The position numbers and the translations under genes are program-made. From contig NZ_JALRNF010000029.1 in NCBI RefSeq assembly GCF_030272895.1, positions 1 through 64,000 of the forward strand: 64,000 nt of DNA, given 5' to 3'. The DNA comes from Pseudomonas sp. BGr12. Its GTDB lineage: Bacteria; Pseudomonadota; Gammaproteobacteria; Pseudomonadales; Pseudomonadaceae. The number at the start of each line of letters is the position of its first letter. The first letter of the stretch is position 1. A model generated the notes under the pieces. The model had not been told where the DNA came from. It made no database searches and worked only from the letters and a program-made list of their open reading frames with translations. Of this stretch, positions 35,633 through 44,913 are shown piece by piece.

Positions 35633-37888
35633 TCAGCCCTGCAGCAGCTGTTCCAGGGTCTCCCTGGCCTGCTGCATTTGCGCGTCGAGCGGTGCATTCA
35701 GGCCCTGTACGGCCAGGGGGTCGTTGCTCAGCGCCGCTATTTCCAGGCGGCGCAACACGCCGGCCAGCCCGCGAAAACCCAGGGAGTCGCTGCTGCCGGC
35801 CAGGCGGTGGGCCAGGTGGGTGATCTCGGTAAAGTCCATGGCCTTGAGCGCTTCGCCCAACGCCGCCTGATGCTGCTCGATCGCCTCGTTCAACACCGCC
35901 AGCAGGCCCTGGACCTTCTGTTCGCCGAGCAAGGTGCGGTGGGTTTCCAGCAACGCCCAGTCCATGCCCGGGTCGGCCTCTTGTTGCTCGACCACCGGCA
36001 TCTCCTGCGCCAGCGCCTGGCGCAGGCTCTCCAGTTTCAGCGGCTTGGCCAGGATGCCTTGCATGCCGGCATCCAGGTAACTGCGCACCAGCGCCGGCTG
36101 GACACTGGCAGTCAACGCCAGGATCCGGCTATCGCGGTTGGGCCCCGGCGATGCACGAATCTGCCGGCACAGCTCGACCCCGCTGATGCCCGGCAGGTGC
36201 ACGTCGAGCAGGATCAGGTCGAAGCGTCGCTGGCTGCACAGCACGCGGCCCTGTTCGGCCTCCTCGGCCAGCCACACCCGATGGCCGTCGCGGCGCAGCA
36301 GGCCACGCACCACCTCGCGGTTCAGCTCCACATCCTCGACCACCAGGATGTCCAGGGCGGCGACCGGATTTGCCCTTGGCAGGGAAACGGCGCTGTCGCC
36401 GGAACCTTGCAGCTCGACCTCGAACCAGAAGCAACTGCCCTGCCCTTCATGACTTTCAAGGCCGATGCGTCCGCCCAGCTGTTCGACCAGGTGCTTGCAG
36501 ATTGCCAGGCCCAATCCGGTGCCTCCGTACTGCCGGGCCACCGCCTCACTGGCCTGGACAAAGCGGTCGAAGATCCTGGCCTGCATCGCCGGGGCAATGC
36601 CAATGCCGTTGTCGCTGACGCTGATACGCAGGTGCTGGCGCTCGCCCTGCTCGCCCAGCACCTCGACCGCGACCTTGACCTGCCCGGCCGCGGTGAACTT
36701 GATGGCGTTGGCCAGCAGGTTGCTCAGCACCTGGCGCAGGTACTGCTCGGCACCGTGCTGACGCTCGGCCAGGTGCGGGTCGATGCGGCACTCCAGGGTG
36801 CTGCCGTTGCCCAGGGCCCGGGGTTCGAGCAGGGTCATCACTTCGTCGCACAGCTGGCGCAGGGAGAAGTCCACCGGCTCCGGGCGGCTTTCGCCTTCTT
36901 CCAGGCGGGCGAAGTACAGCACTTCATTGAGGATGGTCAGCAGGCCTTCGGCGGCTTTGTACAAGGCCTCCAGGCGCTTGCTGTCCTGGCCGTGCAGCCC
37001 GGCGCCGCGCAGCAGTTCGGCCATGCCGAGGATGCCGTTGAGCGGTGTGCGCAGTTCGTGGCTCATGGTGGCGAGAAAGCGCGACTTGGCCAGGTTCGCC
37101 GCCTCGGCGTCGTCCTTGGCGCGCATCAGGCTGGCGGTGCGGCGCTCGACCATCTTCTGCAGCTCGTCGCGCTTGTCCTGCAGGGCCAGGCGGTCTTCTT
37201 CACGGCGCTCGATATCACTGAGAATCGCCCGGCGCATGTCGTCCAGGGCGTTGGCCACCGTGTCGATCTCGTCGGGCCGCGCCGAACGGCGCTTGGCCAG
37301 GCGCAAGGGTTCCTGCCAGTCACCGGCGCCCACACGCCGGGCGAACTCGGCCATGACCTTGAGGTGGCGCGTCACCAGGCGATAGAACAAACCCGACAAG
37401 GCCACCGCCAGGCCGCAGAGGAACACGCCCATCCACAGCAGGCTGGTCAGCCCGGTGGCGAACAGGCGCCGATGCACCGCGCCCAGGTCGATGCTTACCT
37501 CCAGCTCGCCCAGATGGCGCAACGGCCCCGAGGGCGGCTGGAAGTCCAGGGCGAAGCGCTCGATGCGCAGCGGCCCGGGCGGATTGGCCTCGCCCTGCAG
37601 CAGGTTGAAATCGCTGCTGGTCAGGCGCACCCGGGCCACATCGGAGAAGTCCACCAGGCCGCGCAACTGCACATTGAGCTGCTCCTGGTCGAGGTCCCAG
37701 AGACTGCGTTCCAGGCTAGCCAGGTAGCCGCCGCGGATCAGCGCCATGCGCGCGTCGATGTCACGCATCTCGCGGCGGTACTCGAAATACAGCTGCACGC
37801 TGCTGGCCAGCACGGTGAAACACAGGCTGAACAGCAGGATGAACAGCAGCAGGCGCCGCAGCAAACCGCCCGGGTGCAGGCGCTTCAT
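35633..37888 (-). CDS. aruS: Hybrid sensor histidine kinase AruS (TorS-like)
   Basis: A 751-residue inner-membrane phosphorelay kinase. Domain order: membrane helix 12-34, periplasmic domain 35-142, helix 144-172, HAMP about 168-222, coiled coil, HisKA with H277 in [15 protein letters not shown], ATPase domain with DNGIGI and GGTGLGLAI, receiver with D562 in [10 protein letters not shown], and C-terminal HPt with H694 in [15 protein letters not shown]. The start at 37888 forms an ATGA overlap with the preceding binding-protein gene, a strong coupling sign. In P. aeruginosa AruS with AruR activates aruHI in response to arginine when the succinyltransferase route is absent; the same role is expected. 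Confidence 0.88.
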   Translation of the reverse strand: MKRLHPGGLLRRLLLFILLFSLCFTVLASSVQLYFEYRREMRDIDARMALIRGGYLASLERSLWDLDQEQLNVQLRGLVDFSDVARVRLTSSDFNLLQGEANPPGPLRIERFALDFQPPSGPLRHLGELEVSIDLGAVHRRLFATGLTSLLWMGVFLCGLAVALSGLFYRLVTRHLKVMAEFARRVGAGDWQEPLRLAKRRSARPDEIDTVANALDDMRRAILSDIERREEDRLALQDKRDELQKMVERRTASLMRAKDDAEAANLAKSRFLATMSHELRTPLNGILGMAELLRGAGLHGQDSKRLEALYKAAEGLLTILNEVLYFARLEEGESRPEPVDFSLRQLCDEVMTLLEPRALGNGSTLECRIDPHLAERQHGAEQYLRQVLSNLLANAIKFTAAGQVKVAVEVLGEQGERQHLRISVSDNGIGIAPAMQARIFDRFVQASEAVARQYGGTGLGLAICKHLVEQLGGRIGLESHEGQGSCFWFEVELQGSGDSAVSLPRANPVAALDILVVEDVELNREVVRGLLRRDGHRVWLAEEAEQGRVLCSQRRFDLILLDVHLPGISGVELCRQIRASPGPNRDSRILALTASVQPALVRSYLDAGMQGILAKPLKLESLRQALAQEMPVVEQQEADPGMDWALLETHRTLLGEQKVQGLLAVLNEAIEQHQAALGEALKAMDFTEITHLAHRLAGSSDSLGFRGLAGVLRRLEIAALSNDPLAVQGLNAPLDAQMQQARETLEQLLQG

Positions 37889-38658
37889 CGGGCATCCGCC
37901 GGCAGGTTGATCATGTCGCGGTAGGTGACTTCGCTTTGTGCAAGCCACTGCTCGATCTCGCCGGCATCGGTCATGCGCTGCAGCTCCTGGTCGATCTGCG
38001 CCATGCGCTGGCTCAGCTCGCTATGGCGCGACACCGCAACGCGCAGGTAATCCACGCTCAGGGCCCTGGGCAGTACCTGGATGTCCTCGGCGCCCGGCAG
38101 GCGCTCAATGTACAGCTGGCCGGTGCGCCGCTCCTGGATGACGAAATCGATGCGCCCGCGAATCAATTTGCCGAAGTTCTGCTGGCTGGACGACACCCAT
38201 TCGATGTTCTGGTGGCGGGCGACGAAGCGATCGAACTCGGCCCCGTAGCTCTCGCCGAACAGCAAGCCACCCCGGTAGTTGGCCAGGTCTTCCAGGCGCT
38301 CGAACTTCACCGGGCGCTGGCGATTGAAGAACACCGCGACCTCTTCGCGCAGCACCGGCACGCTGGAAAAACGCATGCCCTGGTCGCGCTGGTCGCTGTT
38401 GTAGGCCAGCACCACATCCACCCTGCCTTCGGCGGCATCGAGCAGGCAGCGCTTCCAGTTGCCCAGCACGACGATTTCCACCTCATAGCCCAGGCGCCCG
38501 AACAGCTGGCGGACCACGGTCGGCGCCAGGCCGCGCACCTGCTTGCCGTCGCTCCAGGACACCGGCGGGTACACCGGGTAATCGCAATAGCGAATGCGTT
38601 CACCCGCCTGTGCAGACAGGGCCAGCAACAGCGACAGCAGCCCGAACAGGTGACGCAT
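37885..38658 (-). CDS. Periplasmic solute-binding protein (SBP family 3), candidate co-sensor of AruS
   Basis: A 257-residue protein with a signal peptide ([20 protein letters not shown], cut near AQA-GE) and the type II periplasmic binding fold: [22 protein letters not shown] at the start and [16 protein letters not shown] in the second lobe (quoted in part). No transporter genes accompany it. It lies between aruR and aruS, 5 bp after aruR and overlapping aruS by four bases. A periplasmic ligand receptor feeding the kinase, as TorT does for TorS, is the best inference; the ligand would be arginine or a relative. Confidence 0.75.
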   Translation of the reverse strand: MRHLFGLLSLLLALSAQAGERIRYCDYPVYPPVSWSDGKQVRGLAPTVVRQLFGRLGYEVEIVVLGNWKRCLLDAAEGRVDVVLAYNSDQRDQGMRFSSVPVLREEVAVFFNRQRPVKFERLEDLANYRGGLLFGESYGAEFDRFVARHQNIEWVSSSQQNFGKLIRGRIDFVIQERRTGQLYIERLPGAEDIQVLPRALSVDYLRVAVSRHSELSQRMAQIDQELQRMTDAGEIEQWLAQSEVTYRDMINLPADAR

Positions 38659-38663
38659 GGCTG

Positions 38664-39380
38664 TCAGGCCGCCACGCTGGCGGTGAACAGGTAACCGGCG
38701 CCGTGAATGGTGATGATCAGTTGCGGCTCGGCCGGGTCGTCATGCAGCTTGCGTCGCAGGCGGCCGACCAACACGTCGATGGAGCGGTCGTTGGGCACCC
38801 ATTCGCGGTTGCGGATCTGGTCCATCAACTGGTCGCGGCTCAGGGTGTGGCCACTGTTGCGCAGGAACACACTGAGCAGCTGGAACTCGCCATGGGTCAG
38901 CAAGGTTTCGGCGCCCTGGGCGTCGATCAGGCGGCGGCGGTCGACGTCCAGCGCCCAGTCGGCGAACTGTTTCAGGGTTTGGGGGCTGGCCACTGCCGGG
39001 CGCGATGCCTGGGCGTGGCGCACACGGCGCACCAGGTTCTTGGCCCGCGACACCAGTTCGCGAGGGTTGAGGGGCTTGATCACGTAGTCATCGGCGCCAC
39101 ATTCCAGGCCGACGATACGGTCGATGTCGTCGTTGCGGCCGGTGATGAGGATGATGCCGACCTCCGAGCGCACCCGCAGCTCACGGGTCAGGGTCAGGCC
39201 GTCCTTGCCCGGCAGGCGGATGTCGAGCATCACCAGGTCGACGCTGTGGCTGGCCAGGAACTGCTCGGCCTGCTCGGCGGTGTCGGCGCAGTGGACGTCG
39301 TAGCCTTCCCGGGACAGGTAGGCGTGCAGCAAGTCGCGAATAAGCGGATCGTCATCGACGATCAGTACCCGAGGCGTCAT
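38664..39380 (-). CDS. aruR: OmpR-family response regulator AruR (TorR-like)
   Basis: A 238-residue regulator: receiver domain 1-120 with the acidic pair DDD at 9-11, the phospho-acceptor Asp in VMLDIRLPGKDG and the Lys in DYVIKPLNP, and a winged-helix DNA-binding domain 140-235 (DRSIDVLVGRLRRKLHDDP). It is the first gene of the aruR - binding protein - aruS operon. It should activate the leftward aru operon and perhaps the permease gene. Confidence 0.88.
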   Translation of the reverse strand: MTPRVLIVDDDPLIRDLLHAYLSREGYDVHCADTAEQAEQFLASHSVDLVMLDIRLPGKDGLTLTRELRVRSEVGIILITGRNDDIDRIVGLECGADDYVIKPLNPRELVSRAKNLVRRVRHAQASRPAVASPQTLKQFADWALDVDRRRLIDAQGAETLLTHGEFQLLSVFLRNSGHTLSRDQLMDQIRNREWVPNDRSIDVLVGRLRRKLHDDPAEPQLIITIHGAGYLFTASVAA

Positions 39381-39449
39381 TGCGTGTTGTCTCTTATAGG
39401 AATTGTTCTATGACTCGCGTCAGCAGCCTACCCCTTGTTGAACAACCGA

Positions 39450-40094
39450 TCAACAGCCCTCGGTCAGGGTGAAGCGCCGCCGCCCGCCGGCCTGCAGGCC
39501 GTCGACCCAGGCCTCGCAGATCTGTATGCCCTGCTCCGGGGTGAAGGTACCGGGGTTGAGGCCCGACTCCAGCCACAGGCCGTCAAGCAAGGCGCTCAGG
39601 CTGATGGCCGCGAGATCCGCATCGAATGCCTGCCAGCCCTCTTCCCGGGCCAGGTCGCGCAGCAGCCGGCCCAGCTCGTTGCGGTATTCGCCGTAGGAGT
39701 GATCGTGCACCTGGTTGATCGCCTCGGCGGTCTTTACCGCGCCCCAGAAGGCCAGCCAGGCGTCGAGCAGTTGCGGGTCGAGCAGCTCGGCGCAGAACGA
39801 GGCACGAAAGAACGCCGACAGCCGTTCGCGGGCGTTGGGTGCGGCCTGGGCCATGGCCTCGCGGATCAGGCCCATGACCCGCCCGGTGACCGCCATGTAG
39901 GCTTCGGCCACCAGTTCGTCCTTGCCCGAATAGTGGTGACTGATCAGCCCCACCGAAACACCCGCCTCGGCGGAAATCTTGCGGATCGAGGCGCCCTGGA
40001 AGCCATGGCGCTTGAGGCACACCAGGGTCGCTTCGACCAGGTTGGCCTTGCGCAATTCCGGGACCATACGGCTGTAACGGGCTTCCTGGGTCAT
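39450..40094 (-). CDS. TetR-family regulator (BetI-like)
   Basis: A 214-residue protein. The HTH region (residues 15-60: GASIRKISAEAGVSVGLISHHYSGKDELV, quoted: ISAEAGVSVGLISHHYSGK) is close to BetI, and the C-terminal ligand domain has the BetI-like region RLSAFFRASFCAELLDPQ. BetI represses choline-betaine genes, but no betAB genes are here; the target is more likely the adjoining cluster with the FMN oxidoreductase (40227-45660). Quaternary amines as ligands are possible by family. Confidence 0.8.
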   Translation of the reverse strand: MTQEARYSRMVPELRKANLVEATLVCLKRHGFQGASIRKISAEAGVSVGLISHHYSGKDELVAEAYMAVTGRVMGLIREAMAQAAPNARERLSAFFRASFCAELLDPQLLDAWLAFWGAVKTAEAINQVHDHSYGEYRNELGRLLRDLAREEGWQAFDADLAAISLSALLDGLWLESGLNPGTFTPEQGIQICEAWVDGLQAGGRRRFTLTEGC

Positions 40095-40136
40095 GGGCGG
40101 GTCTCGAGGGGACTGTAAAAATATTCAGCGGCCCTT

Positions 40137-40188
40137 TCGCGGGGCCAGCCCGCTCCTACAGGCCGGAGGAGCGGGCGTGCCCCGCGAT
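40137..40188. repeat. REP inverted pair
   Basis: TCGCGGGGCCAGCCCGCTCCTA and GGAGCGGGCGTGCCCCGCGA form an imperfect stem between the TetR and class II aldolase genes. Confidence 0.85.
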
Positions 40189-40226
40189 AAGGCCGCATAG
40201 CTGAACGACTGTACAACAAGTATCGA

Positions 40227-40988
40227 TCAGTCGCGATAGCCCGGTGCCACCCGATCCAGCAACCGCAGCAACGCCGCCCAGGCCAGTTGCATGCCATCCG
40301 GATCGCTCAGCTCGCCCTCTTTCAACGGCCGCGCCGGCTCGTTGAACTGGCGCTCGGTATGGGTGCAGACGGCGTCCGGCGGCAACAGGATCTCCCCCGC
40401 CGCCTGTGCCGCCAACTGGATCTCGCAGGCTTTTTCCAGGTAGTACATGCGCAGGAACGCCTGGCTGACCGTCTCGCCCACCGTCAGCAGGCCATGGTTG
40501 CGCAGCATCAGCACCGGTTTGTCGCCCAGGTCATCGACCAGGCGCCGCTGCTCGTCCATGTCCAGGGCGATGCCTTCGTAGTCGTGGTAGGCGACCTTGC
40601 CGTAGAACTCCATGGAAATCTGGTTGACCGGCAGCAACCCGCACTTGAGCGCGGCCACCGCGCAGCCAGCCTTGGTGTGGGTGTGCAGGACGCACTGGGC
40701 ATCCTCCCGGGCACCGTGGATGGCACTGTGAATGACAAAGCCCGCCGGGTTCACCGGATACCGGGTCGACTCCACGGCACGCCCCTGCAGGTCGATCTTG
40801 ACCAGGTTGGAGGCGGTGATCTCATCGAACATCAGGCCGTAGGGGTTGATCAGAAAGTGATGCTCGGGCCCGGGAATGCGCACCGAGATGTGGGTGAAGA
40901 TCAGGTCGGTCATGCGAAAGTGCGCGATCAACCGGTAGCAGGCGGCCAGTTCCTGGCGCAGACGGATTTCCGTTTCAGTCGGGTTCAT
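40227..40988 (-). CDS. Class II aldolase/adducin-family protein
   Basis: A 253-residue protein of the AraD/FucA fold. The metal-binding histidines are in LHTHTKAG (HxH) and RNHGLLTVG, and IHSAIHGAREDAQCVLHTHT surrounds the active-site region. Members cleave phosphorylated sugars or act as decarboxylases and synthases on small acids; the lack of a clear phosphate-binding set argues against a sugar-phosphate aldolase, but this is weak. It lies 73 bp after the binding protein gene on the same strand. Confidence 0.75.
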   Translation of the reverse strand: MNPTETEIRLRQELAACYRLIAHFRMTDLIFTHISVRIPGPEHHFLINPYGLMFDEITASNLVKIDLQGRAVESTRYPVNPAGFVIHSAIHGAREDAQCVLHTHTKAGCAVAALKCGLLPVNQISMEFYGKVAYHDYEGIALDMDEQRRLVDDLGDKPVLMLRNHGLLTVGETVSQAFLRMYYLEKACEIQLAAQAAGEILLPPDAVCTHTERQFNEPARPLKEGELSDPDGMQLAWAALLRLLDRVAPGYRD

Positions 40989-41061
40989 TGGTTGTTGTTC
41001 TCAGGCTGAGGGCTGGGCTGACAATAGGGCTGGACATCGCTCGATGTCCAGCCACCGCGGG

Positions 41062-42099
41062 TTACTTGCTGGCCCAGGCGTTGAAGCGCTCCTCCAGTTC
41101 GTCACCATGATCGACCCAGAACTCGACGTTCATCGACAAGGCCCCTTCAAGGTTCTGCTTGGAGGTCGGCACCCAGCTGGCCAGGGCCGGATCGAGTTGC
41201 GCCGCGGCCTGGGTATTGGTCGGGCCGTAGGGAATGGTGTTCACATAGCGCACCTGGGTGTCCGGCTGGTTGGCGTAGGCGATCAGGCGCTTGGCCTGGT
41301 CGGCATGTTTGGAGCCCTTGATGATCGCCCAGTAGTCCATACCGTACAGGCTTTGCGGCCAGACCAGGGCCAGGGAGCTGCCCTGCTGCGCGGCCACGGC
41401 CACCCGGCCGCTGTAGGTGGAGGTCATCACCACATCGCCGGCGCTGAGCCACTGCGGCGGTTGCGCACCGGCTTCCCACCACTGGATATACGGCTTGAGT
41501 TCGGTCAGCTTGGCGAAGGCGCGATCGACCCCTGCGGGCGTGGCCAGCACCTTGTACACGTCCTCGACCTTGACCCCGTCGGCCATCAGGGCGAATTCCA
41601 GGTTGTACACCGCGCGCTTGCGCAGACCGCGCTTGCCAGGGGTCTTCTTCACGTCCCAGAAGTCGGCCCAGGAGGTCGGCGCCTGGGCCAGTTTGCTGCG
41701 GTCGTAGGCGATCGCCACGCTCCACACCAGGGCGGCCGAGCCACAGGCCTGGGCGGCATCGGGAATCAGCTGTTCGGCATGGCCCAGGCGCGCCCAGTCC
41801 AGCGGCTCGTACATGCCCTCGTCACAGCCACGCATCAGGTCCGGGCCTTCGATCTGCACCAGGTCCCAGTCGACGTTGCCGGTGTCGACCATCACCTTGA
41901 TGCGGGCCATTTCGCCGTTGTATTCGCTCTGGATCAACTTGCTGCCGTCCTGGGCACTGAAAGGCTGGAAGATCGCCGCATCCTGGGCTTTCTGGCCGGC
42001 GCCGCCGTAGGCGACCACGACCATGTCCGGTGCTGCCTGGGCGCTGCCAATACCGAGTGCCAGCAGCCAGGGAGACAGTTTGAGCAGGTTCGATGTCAT
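41062..42099 (-). CDS. Extracellular solute-binding protein (PotD/spermidine-putrescine-like), orphan
   Basis: About 345 residues with a signal peptide (MTSNLLKLSPWLLALGIGSA, cut near AQA-AP). VVAYGGAGQKAQDAAIFQPF at the mature start and the WDLVQIEGPDLMRGCDEG segment place it in the family 1 group that carries polyamines, glycine betaine-like amines or small acids. GAGGAAC lies just before the ATG at 42099. No permease or ATPase is near. It diverges from the FMN oxidoreductase gene across a region with a 9-bp dyad, so it may be a receptor for the same compound. Confidence 0.75.
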   Translation of the reverse strand: MTSNLLKLSPWLLALGIGSAQAAPDMVVVAYGGAGQKAQDAAIFQPFSAQDGSKLIQSEYNGEMARIKVMVDTGNVDWDLVQIEGPDLMRGCDEGMYEPLDWARLGHAEQLIPDAAQACGSAALVWSVAIAYDRSKLAQAPTSWADFWDVKKTPGKRGLRKRAVYNLEFALMADGVKVEDVYKVLATPAGVDRAFAKLTELKPYIQWWEAGAQPPQWLSAGDVVMTSTYSGRVAVAAQQGSSLALVWPQSLYGMDYWAIIKGSKHADQAKRLIAYANQPDTQVRYVNTIPYGPTNTQAAAQLDPALASWVPTSKQNLEGALSMNVEFWVDHGDELEERFNAWASK

Positions 42100-42200
42100 C
42101 AGTGGTTCCTCATGCTGGTACCACGCCGGGCGTGGTCCGTTTTCTTGTTGTGTGAGGTGTGCCCCAGGACGCGGGGTGATTCGAACGCTAGTCAAAGCCA

Positions 42201-42227
42201 AGTAAAAAAACAAGTTGATTTTTTACT
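42201..42227. promoter_or_regulatory. Candidate operator in the divergent promoter region
   Basis: AGTAAAAAA and TTTTTTACT are perfect 9-bp inverted arms separated by ACAAGTTGA-type sequence of nine bases. The element lies 102 bp before the binding-protein start and 55 bp before the oxidoreductase start, ideal for controlling both. Candidate binders are the BetI-like TetR protein or the XRE-cupin regulator nearby. Confidence 0.5.
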
Positions 42228-42281
42228 GGCGGTACACTTCTATAGAAAAAAATAACAACACCCCGCTGGAGCCTGCGCAGC

Positions 42282-44231
42282 ATGTCGACCTTCACGCACC
42301 TGTTCGAACCGCTGGAAATCCGCGGCAAACGCTTGAAAAACCGCATCATGTCCAGTGGGCACGACACCTCGATCCCCACCGACAACCTGGTCAACGAGCG
42401 CCTGATCGCTTACCACAAGGCCCGCGCCGAAGGCGGTGTCGGCCTGATCGTGCTGCAGGTCGCCGGGGTCCACGACAGCGCCCGCTACACCTCCCATGTG
42501 CTGATGGCCACCGACGATGCCTGCATCGAGGGCTACCGTCGCCTGGCCGAGACCTGCCATGCCCACGGCACCGTGGTGCTGTCGCAGATCTTCCACCCGG
42601 GGCGCGAGATCATGGAGTCCAGCGATGGCTTGCTGGCGGTGGCCTACTCGGCGTCGGCGGTGCCCAACGAGCGTTTCCGGGTCATGCCCAGGGCGCTGGA
42701 CCAGGGCATGATCGACGAGATCGTCCAGGGCTACGCCGATGCCGCCCGGCGCCTGCACCAGGCCGGCATCGATGGCGTCGAGGTGGTCGCCAGCCATGGT
42801 TACTTGCCCGCGCAATTCATCAATCCACGGGTCAACCGCCGCACCGACGGCTACAACGGCGAACTGGAGCAACGCCTGCGTTTTCTGCGTGAAGTGATCG
42901 CCGCCGTGCGCGACGCCACCGCCCCCGACTTTATCGTCGGCCTGCGCATCAGCGCCGACGAGCGCGACGCCGAGGGCCTGACTGAAGACGAATCCCTGGC
43001 CGCCGTGCAGGCGCTGCAGGCTTCGCTGGACTATGTGCATATCGTCGCCGGCACCTCGGCCTCGCTTGGCGGCGCCATCCATATCGTCCCGCCGATGGCC
43101 ATCGAAGCCGCTTACTTGGCCCGCGAAGCCGGTACCTTCAAGGCCAGCCTGTCGATCCCGCTGTTCGTCACCGGACGCATCAACCAGCCCCAGGAAGCCG
43201 AACTGATCCTCGCCCGTGGCCAGGCCGATGTCTGCGGCATGACCCGCGCCCTGATCTGCGACCCGCAGATGCCGGGCAAGACCGAAAGCGGCCGGGTCGA
43301 AGATGTGCGCGCCTGCATCGCCTGCAACCAGGCCTGCATCGGCCACTTCCACCGCGGCCTGCCGATCTCCTGCATCCAGCACCCGGAAACCGGCCGTGAA
43401 CAACAGTTCGGCCAACTGCAACCGGCCACCACACGTAAACGCATCATGATCGCCGGAGGTGGCCCGGCCGGCATGAAGGCCGCGGCAGTGGCGGCGGCCC
43501 GTGGGCATCAGGTGACCTTGTATGAAGCCAGCGCGCAACTGGGCGGCCAGGTGCAGCTGGCGCAACTGCTGCCGCGGCGCGCCGAGTTCGGCGGGGCTAG
43601 CACCAACCTGCAGCGCGAGATGCAACTGGCCGGGGTCGAGGTGGTGCGCAACACCCGGGTCGATCGCGCCCTGGTCGAACGTGAACAGCCAGACCTGGTG
43701 ATCGTCGCCACCGGCGCCGAACCCTACTGGCCGGCCTTCGAGCGCGGCGGCGAGCTGCAGGTGGTGGACGCCTGGCAAGTGCTGCGCGACGAGGTCAGCC
43801 TCGGCCGCTCGGTGCTGGTGGTCGACTGGCGCTGCGACTGGATCGGCCCGGGCATCGCCGAGCGCCTGGTACGCGCCGGGCACCAGGTGCAACTGGCGGT
43901 CAACGGTACCCATTGCGGCGAAAGCCTGCCGCTGTACGTGCGTGACCAGATGGCCGGCGAGCTGCACAAGCTCGGCATCCCGATCACCCCCTATGCCCGC
44001 CTCTACGGCTGCGACGACAACACGGTGTACCTGCAACACACCGCCAGCGGCGAACCGATGATCTTCGAAGACATCGACACCCTGGTGCTGTGCCAGGGGC
44101 ATCAGCCGGTGGACACCCTGGCCGATGAGCTGCGCGGTGTGGTCGAGGTCAAGCGCATCGGCGACTGCCTGGCCCCGCGCACCGTCGAAGAAGCTGTCTA
44201 CGACGGATTGAAGGTCGCCTGGACCCTGTGA
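42282..44231 (+). CDS. FMN/4Fe-4S/FAD oxidoreductase of the 2,4-dienoyl-CoA reductase / N-demethylase family
   Basis: A 649-residue two-part enzyme. Residues 1-345 form an Old-Yellow-Enzyme TIM barrel (LFEPLEIRGKRLKNRIM at the start; FHPGREIM and SHGYLPAQFINPRVNRRTDGYNG around the substrate site, quoted in part). A cluster motif C-x2-C-x3-C-x11-C follows at about 346-366 (CIACNQACIGHF). Residues 385-649 form a FAD/NAD domain with MIAGGGPAGMKAA. Homologues include DgcA, stachydrine and N-methylproline demethylases and dienoyl-CoA reductases. An adjacent BetI-like regulator favours an N-methyl compound, while the downstream hydratase favours a CoA ester; I cannot decide. Confidence 0.8.
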   Translation: MSTFTHLFEPLEIRGKRLKNRIMSSGHDTSIPTDNLVNERLIAYHKARAEGGVGLIVLQVAGVHDSARYTSHVLMATDDACIEGYRRLAETCHAHGTVVLSQIFHPGREIMESSDGLLAVAYSASAVPNERFRVMPRALDQGMIDEIVQGYADAARRLHQAGIDGVEVVASHGYLPAQFINPRVNRRTDGYNGELEQRLRFLREVIAAVRDATAPDFIVGLRISADERDAEGLTEDESLAAVQALQASLDYVHIVAGTSASLGGAIHIVPPMAIEAAYLAREAGTFKASLSIPLFVTGRINQPQEAELILARGQADVCGMTRALICDPQMPGKTESGRVEDVRACIACNQACIGHFHRGLPISCIQHPETGREQQFGQLQPATTRKRIMIAGGGPAGMKAAAVAAARGHQVTLYEASAQLGGQVQLAQLLPRRAEFGGASTNLQREMQLAGVEVVRNTRVDRALVEREQPDLVIVATGAEPYWPAFERGGELQVVDAWQVLRDEVSLGRSVLVVDWRCDWIGPGIAERLVRAGHQVQLAVNGTHCGESLPLYVRDQMAGELHKLGIPITPYARLYGCDDNTVYLQHTASGEPMIFEDIDTLVLCQGHQPVDTLADELRGVVEVKRIGDCLAPRTVEEAVYDGLKVAWTL

Positions 44232-44277
44232 GGCTGTTTATACTCCGGCGTTTTGACCCTGCGGTTCGGAGCACGCC

Positions 44278-44883
44278 ATGAGCAACAGCAGCAAGACGCC
44301 GCCCGCGGCGAGCCAGGAAGGCACCGCCGCCCCGCAGTTTCTCGGCACCCGCATTCGCGGCCTGCGCAAGCGCCGGGGCATGACCCTGGCCGAGCTTGCG
44401 CAGCAGAGCGAGCTGACCGCCGGCTACATCAGCCAGCTGGAACGCAACCTCTCCTACCCGTCGATCCCAGCGCTGTTCAACATCGCCCGCAGCCTGGGCG
44501 TGACTATCCAGTGGTTCTTCGCCAGCGAAGCCAATACCGATCCCGACGACAACGGCTACGTGGTGCGCAAGCACAGTCGCCTGAGCGTGCACTACGAGGA
44601 CGGCATCGTCGACCAGCTGCTGACCCCGCAGCCCAACCGCCAGCTGGAAATCCTCCACTCGCGCTTTCCGCCGGGCACCTACAGCCAGGAGAGCTACAGC
44701 CACGAAGGCGAAGAAGCCGGCTACCTGCTGGCCGGCAGCTTCGAGCTGTGGGTGGGCGAGCGCTATTTCCAGCTCAGCGAAGGCGACAGTTTCAGTTTTT
44801 CCAGCCAGGAGCCACACCGTTACGGCAACCCTGGCGAAGTGGATGCCGTGGTCATCTGGGTGATCACGCCACCGACCTTCTGA
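44278..44883 (+). CDS. XRE-family regulator with C-terminal cupin domain
   Basis: A 201-residue protein: helix-turn-helix (about 23-78; RKRRGMTLAELAQQSELTAG then SQLERNLSYPSIPAL) and a small cupin barrel (about 110-195; SHEGEEAGYLLAGSFEL). This two-domain class (PuuR/YdcN-like) controls polyamine, amino-acid or aldehyde genes. It follows the oxidoreductase by 46 bp and precedes the hydratase by 30 bp on the same strand. GGAG lies before the ATG. Confidence 0.85.
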   Translation: MSNSSKTPPAASQEGTAAPQFLGTRIRGLRKRRGMTLAELAQQSELTAGYISQLERNLSYPSIPALFNIARSLGVTIQWFFASEANTDPDDNGYVVRKHSRLSVHYEDGIVDQLLTPQPNRQLEILHSRFPPGTYSQESYSHEGEEAGYLLAGSFELWVGERYFQLSEGDSFSFSSQEPHRYGNPGEVDAVVIWVITPPTF

Positions 44884-44913
44884 CCCTGCGACAACAACAA
44901 TAAAAGGCACTTC

